From assembly GCA_030248215.1 (NCBI GenBank), contig JASANG010001365.1, positions 1 through 64,000 on the forward strand: a stretch of 64,000 nt of DNA. Reading direction: 5' to 3'. Every line of letters begins with the position of its first letter. The first letter of the stretch is position 1. The notes under the pieces are model-generated. The model ran no database searches and was not told the DNA's origin. It worked only from the letters and a program-made list of their open reading frames with translations. The position numbers and the translations under genes are program-made. This document shows positions 10,101 to 19,594 of the stretch, piece after piece. The stretch is from Enoplolaimus lenunculus. Taxonomy: Eukaryota; Nematoda; Enoplea; Enoplida; Thoracostomopsidae.

Positions 10101-12449
10101 TTAGGCTTAGGCTTAGGCTTAGGAATATGCTTATACTACTGTTCCGGCCCTGTTCTATACATGGGCCACATAATTTTCAGCCTATAAACTGTTTTGAATT
10201 TTAAAACGAAATTGAAATGATTTTTTTTGTATTTTCATGCATCAGATATTGTCAAAAGATTCAGTAACAGTTGCTGTGGACGCAGTTATATATTTTCGCA
10301 TTCACAACGCTACAATTTCAATTACAAACGTTGAAGATGCAAGTCGCAGTACAAAATTGCTCGCTCAAACGACCCTGCGAAATATTTTGGGTACAAAAAC
10401 ACTCGCGGAAATGTTATCCGACCGTGACGCGATTTCGCAACATATGCAGGCAAGTTTTGAGTAAATTTAACAATTGAACATGAGAGTCGAAAATGACTCG
10501 GTTTCTGAAATTCTACTTAAGTATGTAATGTTGATTAAGTATTTACTAAAGTCGCCGACTTAAGTAAATTTTATTTAATTTTTTTCATAAAAATATCGAA
10601 ATGCCAGTTTTGTGCGAAGTGTGACAAGAACGAATGTACAATTTTATTTTATAGGGGTACCTTGAATCTGCAATGTTTACTTGACCCAGGATTAGCATCT
10701 CAAACAATTAACCTACAAAAACAAAAAATATTTCAGTCAATTAAGTATTTATTTAACTTAAATACAAACTTTTGAAACGTCAAAATGGTTTTAAGTAATT
10801 GCTTAGCGAATATTCGGATGCAACGAAAATTGTAAGATTTGGGATAAATTTCGTATTAATTTTTTATTTTTATCTCATTTCCTTGTTTTTAGAATTTATA
10901 TAATTTGTAAAACTGAAACTTGACGAATTTAAACTGGAGTTGAGTTGAATCGAACTGTTGTGTTGTTGTTATTGTTGTTGTAATAAATACACTTTTTGAA
11001 ACATCATATTGGTTTAAGTAATTGCACTGTAAATTCAAACGAGTTAATTAATTAAGTCAGACGGAAAGTTAGTTATACCTGAATTAATAACAGAATACTT
11101 TAACTCGCTCTGAGTTGGCTTGATTCTCACTGTGAGTTGAGTTGAATCTGGGTGAGTTGATTAATTAACTCAGAATGAATTGAATCAGCTCAACATTCTG
11201 AGTCCTGATAGTCCTAACTCAGACTGAGTAATTCAACTCATTCTGAGTTAATATCAACTCACTGAAATTTACAGTGTGCTTAGCAAATATTAAGCATAAA
11301 GTTCTATACTTAAGTAACGTTTCAGAAACCCAGCCAATGATTCTTTTTACAAAAATAGGTTTTCAAATGCATTCACAAGAATCTTTGTTCATTTGGTTAT
11401 TCATATAAGTTTTGGTTTTGCATTTATTTTTATCCTTTACTTTAATAGGTTTGAGCTTAGACTTAGGATTAGATTTCGGCTTTAAACATTTTTCCCGGCG
11501 TTCCAGACCTGTTCGTCACCCTTGATTAGCTGCAGTTTAGTTGTTGCTGCACACAAACTTGTACGTGTGAATTGGGCTTGAATGCATAAATTGCAATTGC
11601 AAAATTGCAGATTACACTCGACGAGGCAACAGATCCGTGGGGTGTGAAAGTTGAACGAGTTGAAGTGAAAGATGTTCGTTTGCCAGTTCAACTGCAGCGA
11701 GCAATGGCAGCAGAGGCCGAAGCTGCTCGTGAAGCCAGAGCCAAAGTATTTATAACCGCGCCGTGTTTCACACGCACAAGTTTTGTGTAACGGGCGTCGA
11801 TCAAAACTTGCATGTGAAAGTTGCAGCTGCAAATTCTCAATGCAAAAACTTGCACGTGTGAATTGTACTTTAAACATGATTACTGTACGGGCGATGCAAA
11901 TTAACAGTTCAAGCATACTAAACCTTGGTGTTATTAAAACTGTAGACATTTGGCTTACGTTTAATAACCAAAATTATAGACTCTATGAGACAAGCTCACA
12001 GTTGACGTTTATTTGTTTTTGCTCCAAAAGTTAAGTGTATATTTACCAAAATCGTGAATTTAAGCAATTAATTAAGTATAATAAAAGTACTTTAACAGGT
12101 ACGATTTTAGAAACCGCTAAATTAAGTATAATAAAAGTACTTTTACAGGTACTATTTTAGAAACCGCTAAATTAAGTATAATAAAAGTAGTTTTATAGGT
12201 AAAATTTCAGAAACCCAGCCAATGAGTGGTGTTATATTGGTTTATTTGTCTAAACCTCAGGTAATCGCAGCCGAAGGCGAACAAAAAGCGAGTCGTGCAC
12301 TCAAAGACGCCGCTGAAATACTAAGCTCATCGCCAGCTGCAATCCAACTGCGATATTTGCAAACGTTAAATGCAATTTCAGCTGAAAAAAATTCAACCAT
12401 CGTATTTCCGCTACCGGTTGATTTATTGAAAACTGTGATGAATTTTTGA
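7004..12449 (+). CDS. STOM: Stomatin (SPFH/band-7 membrane scaffold protein), gene-level entry
   Basis: Coding exons: 7004-7190, 8788-8860, 9420-9502, 10246-10449, 11611-11745, 12261-12449. Stomatins are cholesterol-binding scaffolds on the inner face of the plasma membrane that oligomerise and modulate ion channels and transporters. The translation shows a hydrophobic hairpin (residues about 38-64 of a 293-residue model) with the conserved hairpin proline (FLPFSL), then [12 protein letters not shown], the LPC motif whose cysteine is a palmitoylation site in human stomatin, [26 protein letters not shown], and the signature [11 protein letters not shown] followed by REARAKVIAAEGE. The C-terminus [12 protein letters not shown] matches vertebrate stomatin almost exactly. 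All junctions keep frame. The intron after exon 10246-10449 has a GC donor. Introns are filled with MITEs, and one starts 20 bp after the stop. STOM and its close paralogues cannot be separated here. Confidence 0.95.
7766..8248. mobile_element. M7 MITE with nested M2
   Basis: GGCTGGGTTTTGGAAATCTT left and CGTTTCAGAAACCCAACC right. The M2 copy 7945-8157 sits inside. Located in a stomatin intron. Confidence 0.75.
7945..8157. mobile_element. M2 palindromic MITE, right end eroded
   Basis: CACATTGTAATTCCAATGAG start after TA, then the GAGTTGA/TCAACTC interior typical of M2. Confidence 0.65.
8606..8755. mobile_element. M16-type fragment
   Basis: CAGTGCCGGATATATATCAG start; shares CATAACCGAATAACAA and GGGTCACTACAGTAG with 37665-37740. 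Confidence 0.5.
8788..8860 (+). CDS. STOM: Stomatin exon 3
   Basis: ATTTTAG acceptor and GTAAGT donor. Encodes [17 protein letters not shown] and TGGARGP, the start of the SPFH domain; phase 0 to phase 1. Confidence 0.95.
9095..9392. mobile_element. M4 MITE
   Basis: TTCATGCGGGCAAGTTTTTG left, CACTTGCACGTGTGAATAGG right, ACTTGCAGCTGCAA interior. In a stomatin intron, ending 27 bp before exon 9420. Confidence 0.8.
9420..9502 (+). CDS. STOM: Stomatin exon 4
   Basis: ATTTTAG acceptor and GTAAAC donor. Encodes [20 protein letters not shown] and SFDVPPQE, including the cysteine equivalent to palmitoylated Cys87 of human stomatin. Confidence 0.95.
9709..9930. mobile_element. M5 MITE
   Basis: GTATTCTCAAATGTGTGCAG left and ACGCATTTGAGAATATGGGC right. 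Confidence 0.8.
9958..10167. mobile_element. HT-B MITE with 8-bp target duplication
   Basis: GGCCCATGTGTAGAACAGG to CTGTTCTATACATGGGCC; flanks ACATTATT and ACATAATT (7/8). Long TTAGGC core. Confidence 0.88.
10246..10449 (+). CDS. STOM: Stomatin exon 5, GC splice donor
   Basis: Acceptor CATCAG. 68 codons from [17 protein letters not shown] to RDAISQHMQ. The exon must end at CAG|GCAAGT, a GC-AG intron, because the open frame beyond reads ASFE and stops, and the next exon resumes the family sequence exactly in phase 0. Confidence 0.93.
10498..11337. mobile_element. M7 element with nested M2 and internal duplication
   Basis: Left GGTTTCTGAAATTCTACTTA, right CGTTTCAGAAACCCAGCC. A segment near 10791 (AAGTAATTGCTTAGCG) repeats at 11016/11275, where M2 interrupts it. 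Confidence 0.7.
11025..11276. mobile_element. M2 MITE, TG target duplication
   Basis: CACTGTAAATTC to AATTTACAGTG. The empty-site paralogue at about 10797 reads AATTGCTTAG, the filled site AATTG|M2|TGCTTAG, so the duplicated dinucleotide here is TG. Confidence 0.85.
11526..11584. mobile_element. M4 right-end fragment
   Basis: GTTGTTGCTGCACACAAACT then TGTACGTGTGAATTGGGCTT, just upstream of stomatin exon 11611. Confidence 0.6.
11611..11745 (+). CDS. STOM: Stomatin exon 6
   Basis: Acceptor TTGCAG, donor AAA|GTATTT. 45 codons, [19 protein letters not shown] to AREARAK, the most conserved part of the family. Confidence 0.94.
11760..11872. mobile_element. M4 MITE, short copy
   Basis: TTTCACACGCACAAGTTTTG left, AACTTGCACGTGTGAATTG right; begins 15 bp after the exon 11611-11745 donor. 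Confidence 0.7.
12071..12220. repeat. 50-bp tandem repeat, three units, within an M7 right end
   Basis: ATTAAGTATAATAAAAGTA begins at 12071, 12121 and 12171; the last unit runs into the M7 terminal TTTCAGAAACCCAGCC. Confidence 0.85.
12261..12449 (+). CDS. STOM: Stomatin last exon
   Basis: Acceptor CCTCAG; 62 codons from [19 protein letters not shown] to [10 protein letters not shown] and a TGA stop. Includes the C-terminal oligomerisation segment IVFPLP. Confidence 0.95.
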   Translation, partial: VIAAEGEQKASRALKDAAEILSSSPAAIQLRYLQTLNAISAEKNSTIVFPLPVDLLKTVMNF

Positions 12450-12469
12450 AGGAAACATTTTATTTTCGG

Positions 12470-12832
12470 GGGCCCATTTTCTCAAAGGCGACCAGCACGT
12501 GGCACCAGTTAGTAATAGGTTTTCAAACAAGCGAACTATAACATCTACACTGCAAAAAATGGTGAGTCAAATTGACTCACTCTCAAATAGGCTCTACGGG
12601 ACTCCACAAACTGAGTCAACATTCGACTCTGCTAAAAGCAAATTTAATTCGCTGTGTTGCACGTTTGACTCTAGCGAAGTCGAATTTGACTCAGGTTCTG
12701 AGTCACAACATTCGACTCTCGGTTTACATTTAGGACAAATCAAGTGCAAACAATGAGCCAAATTTTGCTGGTTCGAAATATTTAAAATTTATCGTTAACT
12801 GGTTATAAGTGCTACGTACATTTGAGAATATA
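12470..12832. mobile_element. M5 MITE interrupted by M3
   Basis: GGGCCCATTTTCTCAAAGG left, CGTACATTTGAGAATATATG right. Starts 20 bp after the stomatin stop. Confidence 0.7.
12548..12725. mobile_element. M3 MITE nested in M5, right end missing
   Basis: CACTGCAAAAAATGGTGAGT after TA; interior GACTCTAGCGAAGTCGAATT; no right terminal CAGTG. Confidence 0.7.
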
Positions 12833-12900
12833 TGCAGAAATATTAATACAAATGATCACCTGTGTATAGAACAGTTCCCAAACATCGTATTACAGAGACG

Positions 12901-13102
12901 GGCCCATGTAAAGATTAGGGGCGGAACGTTTTTCTGTGCGACTGGAAGAGAGTAAGCTTCAGCTTTAGACGAATTTTTTGCTTGGCTTAGGCTTAAGCGT
13001 AGGCTTTAAGAATATGCTCATTTTTACTCTTAGGCTTACGCTTAGGCTTAGGCGTAGGAATATGCTCATAATACTGATCCGTCCCTGTTCTTTACATTAG
13101 CC
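12901..13102. mobile_element. HT-A MITE
   Basis: GGCCCATGTAAAGATTAGGG left, TGTTCTTTACATTAGCC right. Confidence 0.85.
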
Positions 13103-13404
13103 CAGAAACGTCGGCTTAAAAATGTTTTGGCTAACGTTTTGGCTTCATCGCGTACACCTGGATTCAAGCTTTAGGCTTAAAAGTCTTAGCCAAAGCTAAA
13201 AAAATATTCTAAAGCTTAAACTCGGTTCCTTGTCTAATTATAGCGGATCGAACTCATTGTTATTGAAAACAACAAGTGTGTTTAAATATAATTAACAACG
13301 TATTGGTTATATTTTAAAAGCCACGTTCAGTAAAATGTCCATTACTACGCTGATTTTCCGTCAAAATTGCAAAAATTGCCAAAAACCAACTGCATAACGC
13401 CATG

Positions 13405-13563
13405 GGCCTATGTAAAGATCAGAGGCGTAAAGAGTAAGCTTAAACTTTAAACTATTTTTTGCTTGGCTTAGGCTTAGGCTTAGGAATATGCTCATTCTTA
13501 CGCTTAGGCTTAGGCTTAAGAATATGCTTATAATACTGATCCGCCCCGTTCTTTACATTGGCT
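13405..13563. mobile_element. HT-A MITE, short
   Basis: GGCCTATGTAAAGATCAGAG to CGTTCTTTACATTGGC; part of the left arm is lost. Confidence 0.75.
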
Positions 13564-13666
13564 ATACCGTGTAACACGATGGCATTATAAAAGCGTTCCA
13601 GGTCAAGTGTGAATACACACTTTCGTAATTAAAACCCATTCCTCATAAAAATGTCATCCATATTAC

Positions 13667-13765
13667 GGCCAATGTTACTTTAAGGGGCGTAACAGTAGAT
13701 TAAGCGTATTTCTAAGCCTAAGCCTAAGCGTTGCAAAAATGTGTTCCTAAGCCTAAGTGTTGCAT
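13667..13765. mobile_element. HT-C left half
   Basis: GGCCAATGTTACTTTAAGGG and GCGTAACAGTAGATTAAGCG, then CCTAAGC repeats; right end absent. Confidence 0.65.
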
Positions 13766-13802
13766 ACAGTAACCGAAAGGTACATCCTGTGTGTCCATGT
13801 AA

Positions 13803-14006
13803 CCATATTCTCAAATGCGTATAGCAGCTATCGTCAGTTGGCGGCAGGCCTTTTAACTTTTAAAAATGACTGATGAAACTCGAAATTTACTCTTTCCATT
13901 GTAATCAATGAGGTTCCGCTACTGAACAAAATTTCCAATCTGCAGCGTTCGTGTTCACTTGTTCCAGGTTCCGATAGTATTCCACACACACTTGAGAATA
14001 TCGACC
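13803..14006. mobile_element. M5 MITE
   Basis: CATATTCTCAAATGCGTATA left, CACACTTGAGAATATCG right. Confidence 0.75.
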
Positions 14007-14137
14007 ATACCTTGGTCTAACTCAACTTGTAATTGCGTGCTGCTTCGTTAATATAAAGCAAAACTACTACTTTCTTGTTAATATGACAATGGTGGACATT
14101 TGGCGTTTTTTTGCTCGAAAATTGAAATATTTACTTT

Positions 14138-14340
14138 GGTCCATGTATGGAACAAGGCCGGATCGTTTTCTAGAGGGGCTATAATAGAGTCAGTTTAAGC
14201 TTTAGACTAATTTTTTTGCTTAGGTTTAGGCTTAAGCTTTTGAATTGGCTCAGCCTTATGCTTAGTCTTAGGCTTAGGCTTAGGCTTAGGCTTAGGAATC
14301 TGCTTATACTACTGTTCCGGACGTGTTCTATACATGGGCC
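14138..14340. mobile_element. HT-B MITE
   Basis: GGTCCATGTATGGAACAAGG left, GTTCTATACATGGGCC right, five clean TTAGGC-type units. Confidence 0.85.
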
Positions 14341-14344
14341 ACTA

Positions 14345-14424
14345 ATGTAAACGATCAAGTAAGATTTCAGAAACCCAACTTTTAAGCAAACATTTGAGTA
14401 AGATTTCAGAATCACAGCCATTTT
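14345..14424. mobile_element. M7 end fragment, duplicated
   Basis: AAGTAAGATTTCAGAAACCC and, 50 bp on, AGTAAGATTTCAGAATCACA. Confidence 0.5.
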
Positions 14425-14794
14425 CAACTATATACCTGTTTCCTACAACCGTTTCAGTTTTGAAACGGTCTTCATCGGATTAGCTCGAATCATTATCGAG
14501 CTGATTCGAGTCGATCTTGAAAAACTAAGAAATTTAATTTATACTTCGCTGAAAACAGTGCTACCCCCGGTTGAGAATCTGGGCAGAGTCAGCCGTATTC
14601 CATTCCCCGTAATCAAAAGAATTCATTTCGATACGGTTCCTCTGTAATTACCCAGAAATCAAGAATTAGTTCTATCTGTCAGCTATAGCTGAAATGCTAA
14701 GAAAACAATTACTAGTAGCAATTAGGTGCTACACACAATTGAGACCACCGGCCAAGGTCAGCTAAACAAATCTTCCGTCGAACACACGCAGCCA

Positions 14795-14943
14795 AGAGGG
14801 GGCCAGCGGAGTTCAGCTCACCCTGGAAAAATTTTGGACCCCTAAAAAATTTTCAACCACGTTTGTAGGTCATTAAACACCTTTGTATACCCCTCCTGAA
14901 AATTTTTTAGATCCGCCAAAAAGGTAAGCTTGCTGCGGGCCTG
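14795..14943. mobile_element. M6 fragment, reverse orientation
   Basis: GAAAAATTTTGGACCCC near the start and GCTGCGGGCCTG at the end; directly abuts the next M6. Confidence 0.6.
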
Positions 14944-14946
14944 CCC

Positions 14947-15115
14947 CAGGCCCGTAGCCAGCTCACCTTGCCAGGGGAGGCTAAAAATTTTTCAGGAGAG
15001 GCATTCAATGGTTTTCAATGAGTTACAAGCAAGGTTGAAAATTATCTAGGAAGGGCCAAAAATTTTCTAGGGGGGCTCGGCCCCCTGGCCCCTCTTTGGC
15101 TACGGGCCCGGCCTG
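14947..15115. mobile_element. M6 MITE
   Basis: CAGGCCCGTAGCCAGCTCAC left, TTTGGCTACGGGCCCGGCCT right. Confidence 0.85.
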
Positions 15116-15298
15116 CTCGCCTCTACATCGAAACATTACACTTCGATATGGTCCCTGTCGATTTAAAACCTGAAATCTTCATCGAACTGATTTTATCGGG
15201 CAGCTATTACCGATCAGCCTAAGAAAACAATTATATTCTATAAGAAAACCAGTTAAGAGCCGAGCTAAAGACGTTCGCATGCTGACCATGCGAGTACT

Positions 15299-15488
15299 GG
15301 CCCATGTTACTTTAAGGGGCGTCCCGGTTTCTGTTGGGTCTATAAAAGAGCAGGTTTAGATTCTAGATAACATTTTTTGCTTAGGTTTAGGCTTAGGCTT
15401 AGAAACTCATTTTTGCATCGATTAGGCTTAGGCTTAGGCTTAGGAATACGCCTAATCTACTGTTACGCCCCTCAAAGTAACATTGGCC
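15299..15488. mobile_element. HT-C MITE
   Basis: GGCCCATGTTACTTTAAGGG left, CCCCTCAAAGTAACATTGGCC-type right end. Flanks start CGAGT on both sides. Confidence 0.85.
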
Positions 15489-16390
15489 CGAGTGGACTTA
15501 TATTAAGAGCTATTCAAGTTGCGTGTGCAAAAATTAAATATTTCAACTCTCACGCAAATAATAATAATACGGTTTAAGCATGACTGCAGCGGTGCAATGT
15601 GATGATAAATGCGAGACGAGATTAATTGCTCTGGTCCGGCTAGTATCGGCATCGGATTCAAAAATATTTCTAAAAACGGGGTCGAGCAACCGGTGACCGG
15701 TGGATCGTTATTAAAAACTCGCTAACGTAGCGATGGACAATCCCAACATCAATTTAGTGCTAAATGTCAATAATAAAAAAATCTTGGTTTTGATCCCTGG
15801 CGCGGGGGGTGGGGTCTTGGTCTGGGAGCCCCCTTGGGATCTGAGACTGGCTAATATTAAAAAGACGGTAGTGTCAGAGGCTGTTTTATTCGTCCGGAGA
15901 GGGGAAACTTAAAGTAGCATTAATTTGGCGAGATACGCGAATCCATAAACAGGAGGGGTCACAAGCAATCAGATCCCACAACGAGGGGCACCTGCGAGAA
16001 TCCCGATAAATAATATTAAGCGAAACGTAGGGATCGAGAAGCCAAACGCCATTTTAACACTCAGTCCTGATGCAGAGGTATGGTTTTGGAAATCGGTAGG
16101 AGATCCTGCCCTGATACTCCTGCTCATCGGCTGCAACCCCTCTCGCTGACTAACAAAACAAGCCGGCCACAGAGTAGCGAGTATGATTTCGTTAAAATCT
16201 GCTTGCTTGAATTCGTAGTTTCATTGTTTTACATAAATTTAATCATAAGTTTAATTCAAAATTATCGCGTGTTACAAAGCTGGAAATATTCCATTCAGCA
16301 AAAACCAACAAAATTTAAGTACAGCAAAGAAGTAAGATTCATCAGCGAAAACATTATGAGTAAAACATTAAACTTCAGTTGTGTCAACTA
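15489..16390. other. Intergenic spacer
   Basis: A 38-codon frame at 15581-15697 and a dispersed repeat (TTTAGTGCTAAATGTCAATA, GGTTTTGATCCCTGG) related to 45250-45330. No gene supported. Confidence 0.4.
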
Positions 16391-16636
16391 CACTGTAAAT
16401 TTCAGTGAGTTGATTTTAACTCTGAATGAGTTGAACCACTCAGTTCGTAGAGTTAGGATTATCAGAACTCTTAATTTTGAGTTGATTCAATTCATTCTGA
16501 ACTAATTAATCAATTCACCCAGAGTCAACTCAACTCAGAGTGAGAATCAACTCAACTCAAGTTAATGTATACTGATATTACTTTAGAAACACCCAACTCG
16601 CTAGCTGAGTTGATTAACTCATTGAAAATTACAGTA
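16391..16636. mobile_element. M2 palindromic MITE
   Basis: TA then CACTGTAAATTTCAGTGAGT to AAAATTACAGTA then TA. Confidence 0.8.
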
Positions 16637-16870
16637 TAAAATTACGTTGTGTTTCCAAATCAGCTCTGTCGCCGCTACAGTGAACACAAGAGGCAAAAAG
16701 GTCTGATATATGCAATCAAACAGGTATTACGAAATCTAGCAAATCAGCGCTCCTGGCACTTAACGAATGCTTGGTCCTCCGGATAACAGGCGTGAGAAAA
16801 ATAAATTTCTCTCAGATTTGCGACCGTTTACCCGTTGGTTTTCCCGTGTCCAATACTGCTGGCAAGCGAT

Positions 16871-17052
16871 CAGGGCCGGAGCAGCCCCCCCCATGCCTCC
16901 ATCTGTGGGCCTCCACCCCTAAAGGGGCCCCACCCTAACCGGTTAAGTAAACCAAAAACCGCGTAAGTTTTCAAATGCGTCTGACTTCTCGCTTGTTTCG
17001 CTAGCGAGATTGGGGCCCGCAACCCGGAGTTTTGGAGGATCTTCCAGCCCTG
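16871..17052. mobile_element. Possible hAT-like MITE
   Basis: CAGGGCCGGAGCAGCCC left, GATCTTCCAGCCCTG right; no matching 8-bp flanks. Confidence 0.4.
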
Positions 17053-17827
17053 TCTACTCCGGCACTGCAGGTGATAACAAACCCGCTTTTACTCGGTCCA
17101 TCTATTATTTCCTGTTTTTTGCACGTATATTTTCTGACCACAGCTACAAGCAAAACATGTGAGGGCCGAGATGAGTTATATTTTAGGATGTCGATGGTGC
17201 TCGGATGAAATATTCGACTAGGAATGAAGCTATTGAAGAATTATTTCTGACCGTAGCCTTAAGTTAATAGGCTCATGATTACGATTAGGCTTTAGGCTAA
17301 GCGATACGTTTTAAGCTTTAGGCTTAGAATTATACTTTAGGCTTGGGCTTCAGATTATACTTTAGGCTTTAGGTTCAGGGATGACAACACTTTGGAGATA
17401 GGCTTATGAATATGGTTTGTGCGTTACGCTATTAGGCGTACGGCAGCTGTCGGGTGATGGCTTGTCGAAAATTGGTTAAAATCAAAAAACAAAGTTGACT
17501 AAACAAAATCTGTGACCATGGGCCTAAAAAATTGAAATTTTTCAAAAATTTAAATTTGACGGTGAAATGATCAGGCGCGTCCTGAGAAGCTCATACAAGC
17601 ACCAATTTTCTAAAATCCGGCCATTTTTGGCCAGTTTCAAGTTGCCGCGGTAACCTAAAAGACATCAAACCAGTCAATTTGCATTTCAGTTTCACGGTCG
17701 GTTCGCTCGTGCGGTGTCTTTCAAATTCATGAAATGGTGTCAATCGTTTGTTGTTGTCCGCCTTTGTAGAATACCTGCCACGCGGCGACTGGTTTATTCG
17801 GGGTCCATGTTAAAGTACCTTATTATT
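17053..17827. other. Intergenic spacer with HT-like core fragment
   Basis: TTTAGGCTTAGG-type repeats at 17258-17420 without recognisable ends. No gene seen. Confidence 0.4.
17793..17798 (-). terminator. Candidate poly(A) signal for the ETS gene
   Basis: AATAAA on the minus strand about 400 bp past the stop, just beyond the HT-C MITE. If used, the mRNA 3' UTR would contain the whole MITE. Confidence 0.3.
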
Positions 17828-18187
17828 GGCCCATTTTACTTCAAGGGGCGTCCAGGTTTCTGGTGGATCTATAAAAGTGTAGTGTTAGATTCTATATTAC
17901 TTTTTTTGCTTAGGCTTTGGCGTGGCTTAAGCTTAGGAATACGTTTTTGCAACGTTTAGGCTTAGGATTAGGCTTAGAAATACGTTTTTGCAAGGTTTAG
18001 GCTTAGGATTAGGCTTAGGAATACTTTTTTGCAACGTTTAGGCGTAGGCTTAAGCTTAGGAATACGTTTTTTGCAACGATTAGGCTTAGGCTTAGGCTTA
18101 AGAATACGTTTTTGCAACGTTTAGGCTTAGGCTTACGCTTAGGAATACGCTTAATCTACTGTTACGCCCCTTAAAGTAACATTGGCC
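17828..18187. mobile_element. HT-C MITE, long, adjoining the ETS gene stop
   Basis: Flanks TTATTATT and TTATGATT (7/8 target duplication). Core expanded to about five copies of a 55-65-bp unit ending GGAATACGTTTTTGCAACG. Ends 10 bp from the ETS stop. Confidence 0.9.
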
Positions 18188-18197
18188 TTATGATTTA

Positions 18198-19594
18198 TCA
18201 TTCGAAATATACTTGATGCGCCGATTTTCGTCCCATTCCTACCGCAGAACTAACACAGGTATGCCCTGTGCCAACTAAATCTGCACTAAACAACGCCGTA
18301 GCATTAGGCGAGCTTAAGTACTCTTGATTGAGTTGTAAGCTGCGAGTTGAATTTGCATTCGAAGTTAGCACAGAGTCAAAGCGGTTGTTTAAGCATCCAG
18401 CCGATGATATTGGGATATCTTCTGTTGGAGCTTGCTGAGCAAATTGTGACCCCCTCGTGGTGTCTTCTTTGTAAATACTATGGTCCAAACTTGGTATACT
18501 CCGTGTCTGTCCGTCGGACTCCGGGGTAACATGCGACAGCGTCACATACACTGAAGTATCTGACGTGTTTTGTCCATCTGGTATGACGTCATCGTTGTTG
18601 GTTGAGTGACGTGTAGCAATTTGATTGGTTTCTGGATTGTTATGGCATTCGTGTTCGGTTACATTAGTTTCTGATCGGGGAATCCAGTAAGAATCGTTAG
18701 GGTTTAGTCTTGGGGGTCGTGACACTAAATTAGGACCCTGATGGGATACCGAAGGTAAAAATAACGGTTCTATAAGGGGTTGTATAGTTGAGGGGGTGCT
18801 GTTTGGGGTTCCAAGATCTAAGCTTTGAGTTGAACCAGACTGATTGACTACAATGCGAGCTGCAGTTGCGTGTTGATGATAGCTTGACAGAATCCATTCA
18901 ACAGAAGTTGTTCCGGCATTTCCGGTTCCGGAGAGACCGGAAGTGAATGTACTCACGGGAGGAGACCATGGGTACTTAGGAGCACCTCCATTGGCCGGCA
19001 GGGCGCTAGAATTAGTGACCCCTGGTGAACAAGGGTACGCAACTGAACTGGCAAGTCCGTGATGCCCAGATACCAGCCCAACAGCATCAGGATACTGCCT
19101 CATAAATCCGGACCCATACGATGCGGCGTTGTGATGATCTAAAAACCCTGTCGAAATGCCACTCACCCCCCTAGAGACGCCAAGTCCTTGCCCGATATAC
19201 CCGGCAGTATCTTGAACTGTCACCGACATACCGCTTCCGGACAGTGTACCACCACCCCCAGCGATCGCTGATCCTGAAATACAACTCGATCCATTGGTCG
19301 CCATTGATTGCTGTTGACACGCTTGCGCCAGTCCATGAAAATCAAATTTATATGCGTAGCGTTTACCGTGAACTTTGGTCATAATATTTTTATCGTAATA
19401 ATATCGTAACGCCCGGCTTAGCTTATCATAGTTCATATTTGGTTTCGATTTGCGTTCGCCCCATTTTTTCGCAACCTCGTCCGGATCGATGAGTTTAAAT
19501 TCGCCGTTGCTTCCTTCCCACATGATGCAATGACTGTTGCTGGTGTCGGCGAGCAACTCGAGTAAAAATTGCCACAGTTGAATTTGACCGCTGC
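18198..19594 (-). CDS. erg: ETS factor exon 3: ETS domain and C-terminal tail
   Basis: TTTTTTAG acceptor just above 19594, then GC AGC GGT CAA giving G-S-G-Q after the split codon. Contains the whole ETS domain and a Ser/Thr/Gly-rich tail ending KSAHQVYFE and TGA. An HT-C MITE starts 10 bp beyond the stop. The plus-strand frame at 18347-18529 is a shadow. Confidence 0.96.

Noticed and set aside
14220-14300. TTAGGC repeats as telomere or interstitial telomere
   Set aside because: They are short, degenerate, and bounded by the inverted ends of HT MITEs in every well-preserved copy.
16080-16505. 141-codon plus-strand frame
   Set aside because: Its second half is M2 MITE sequence and the first half has no splice or domain support.
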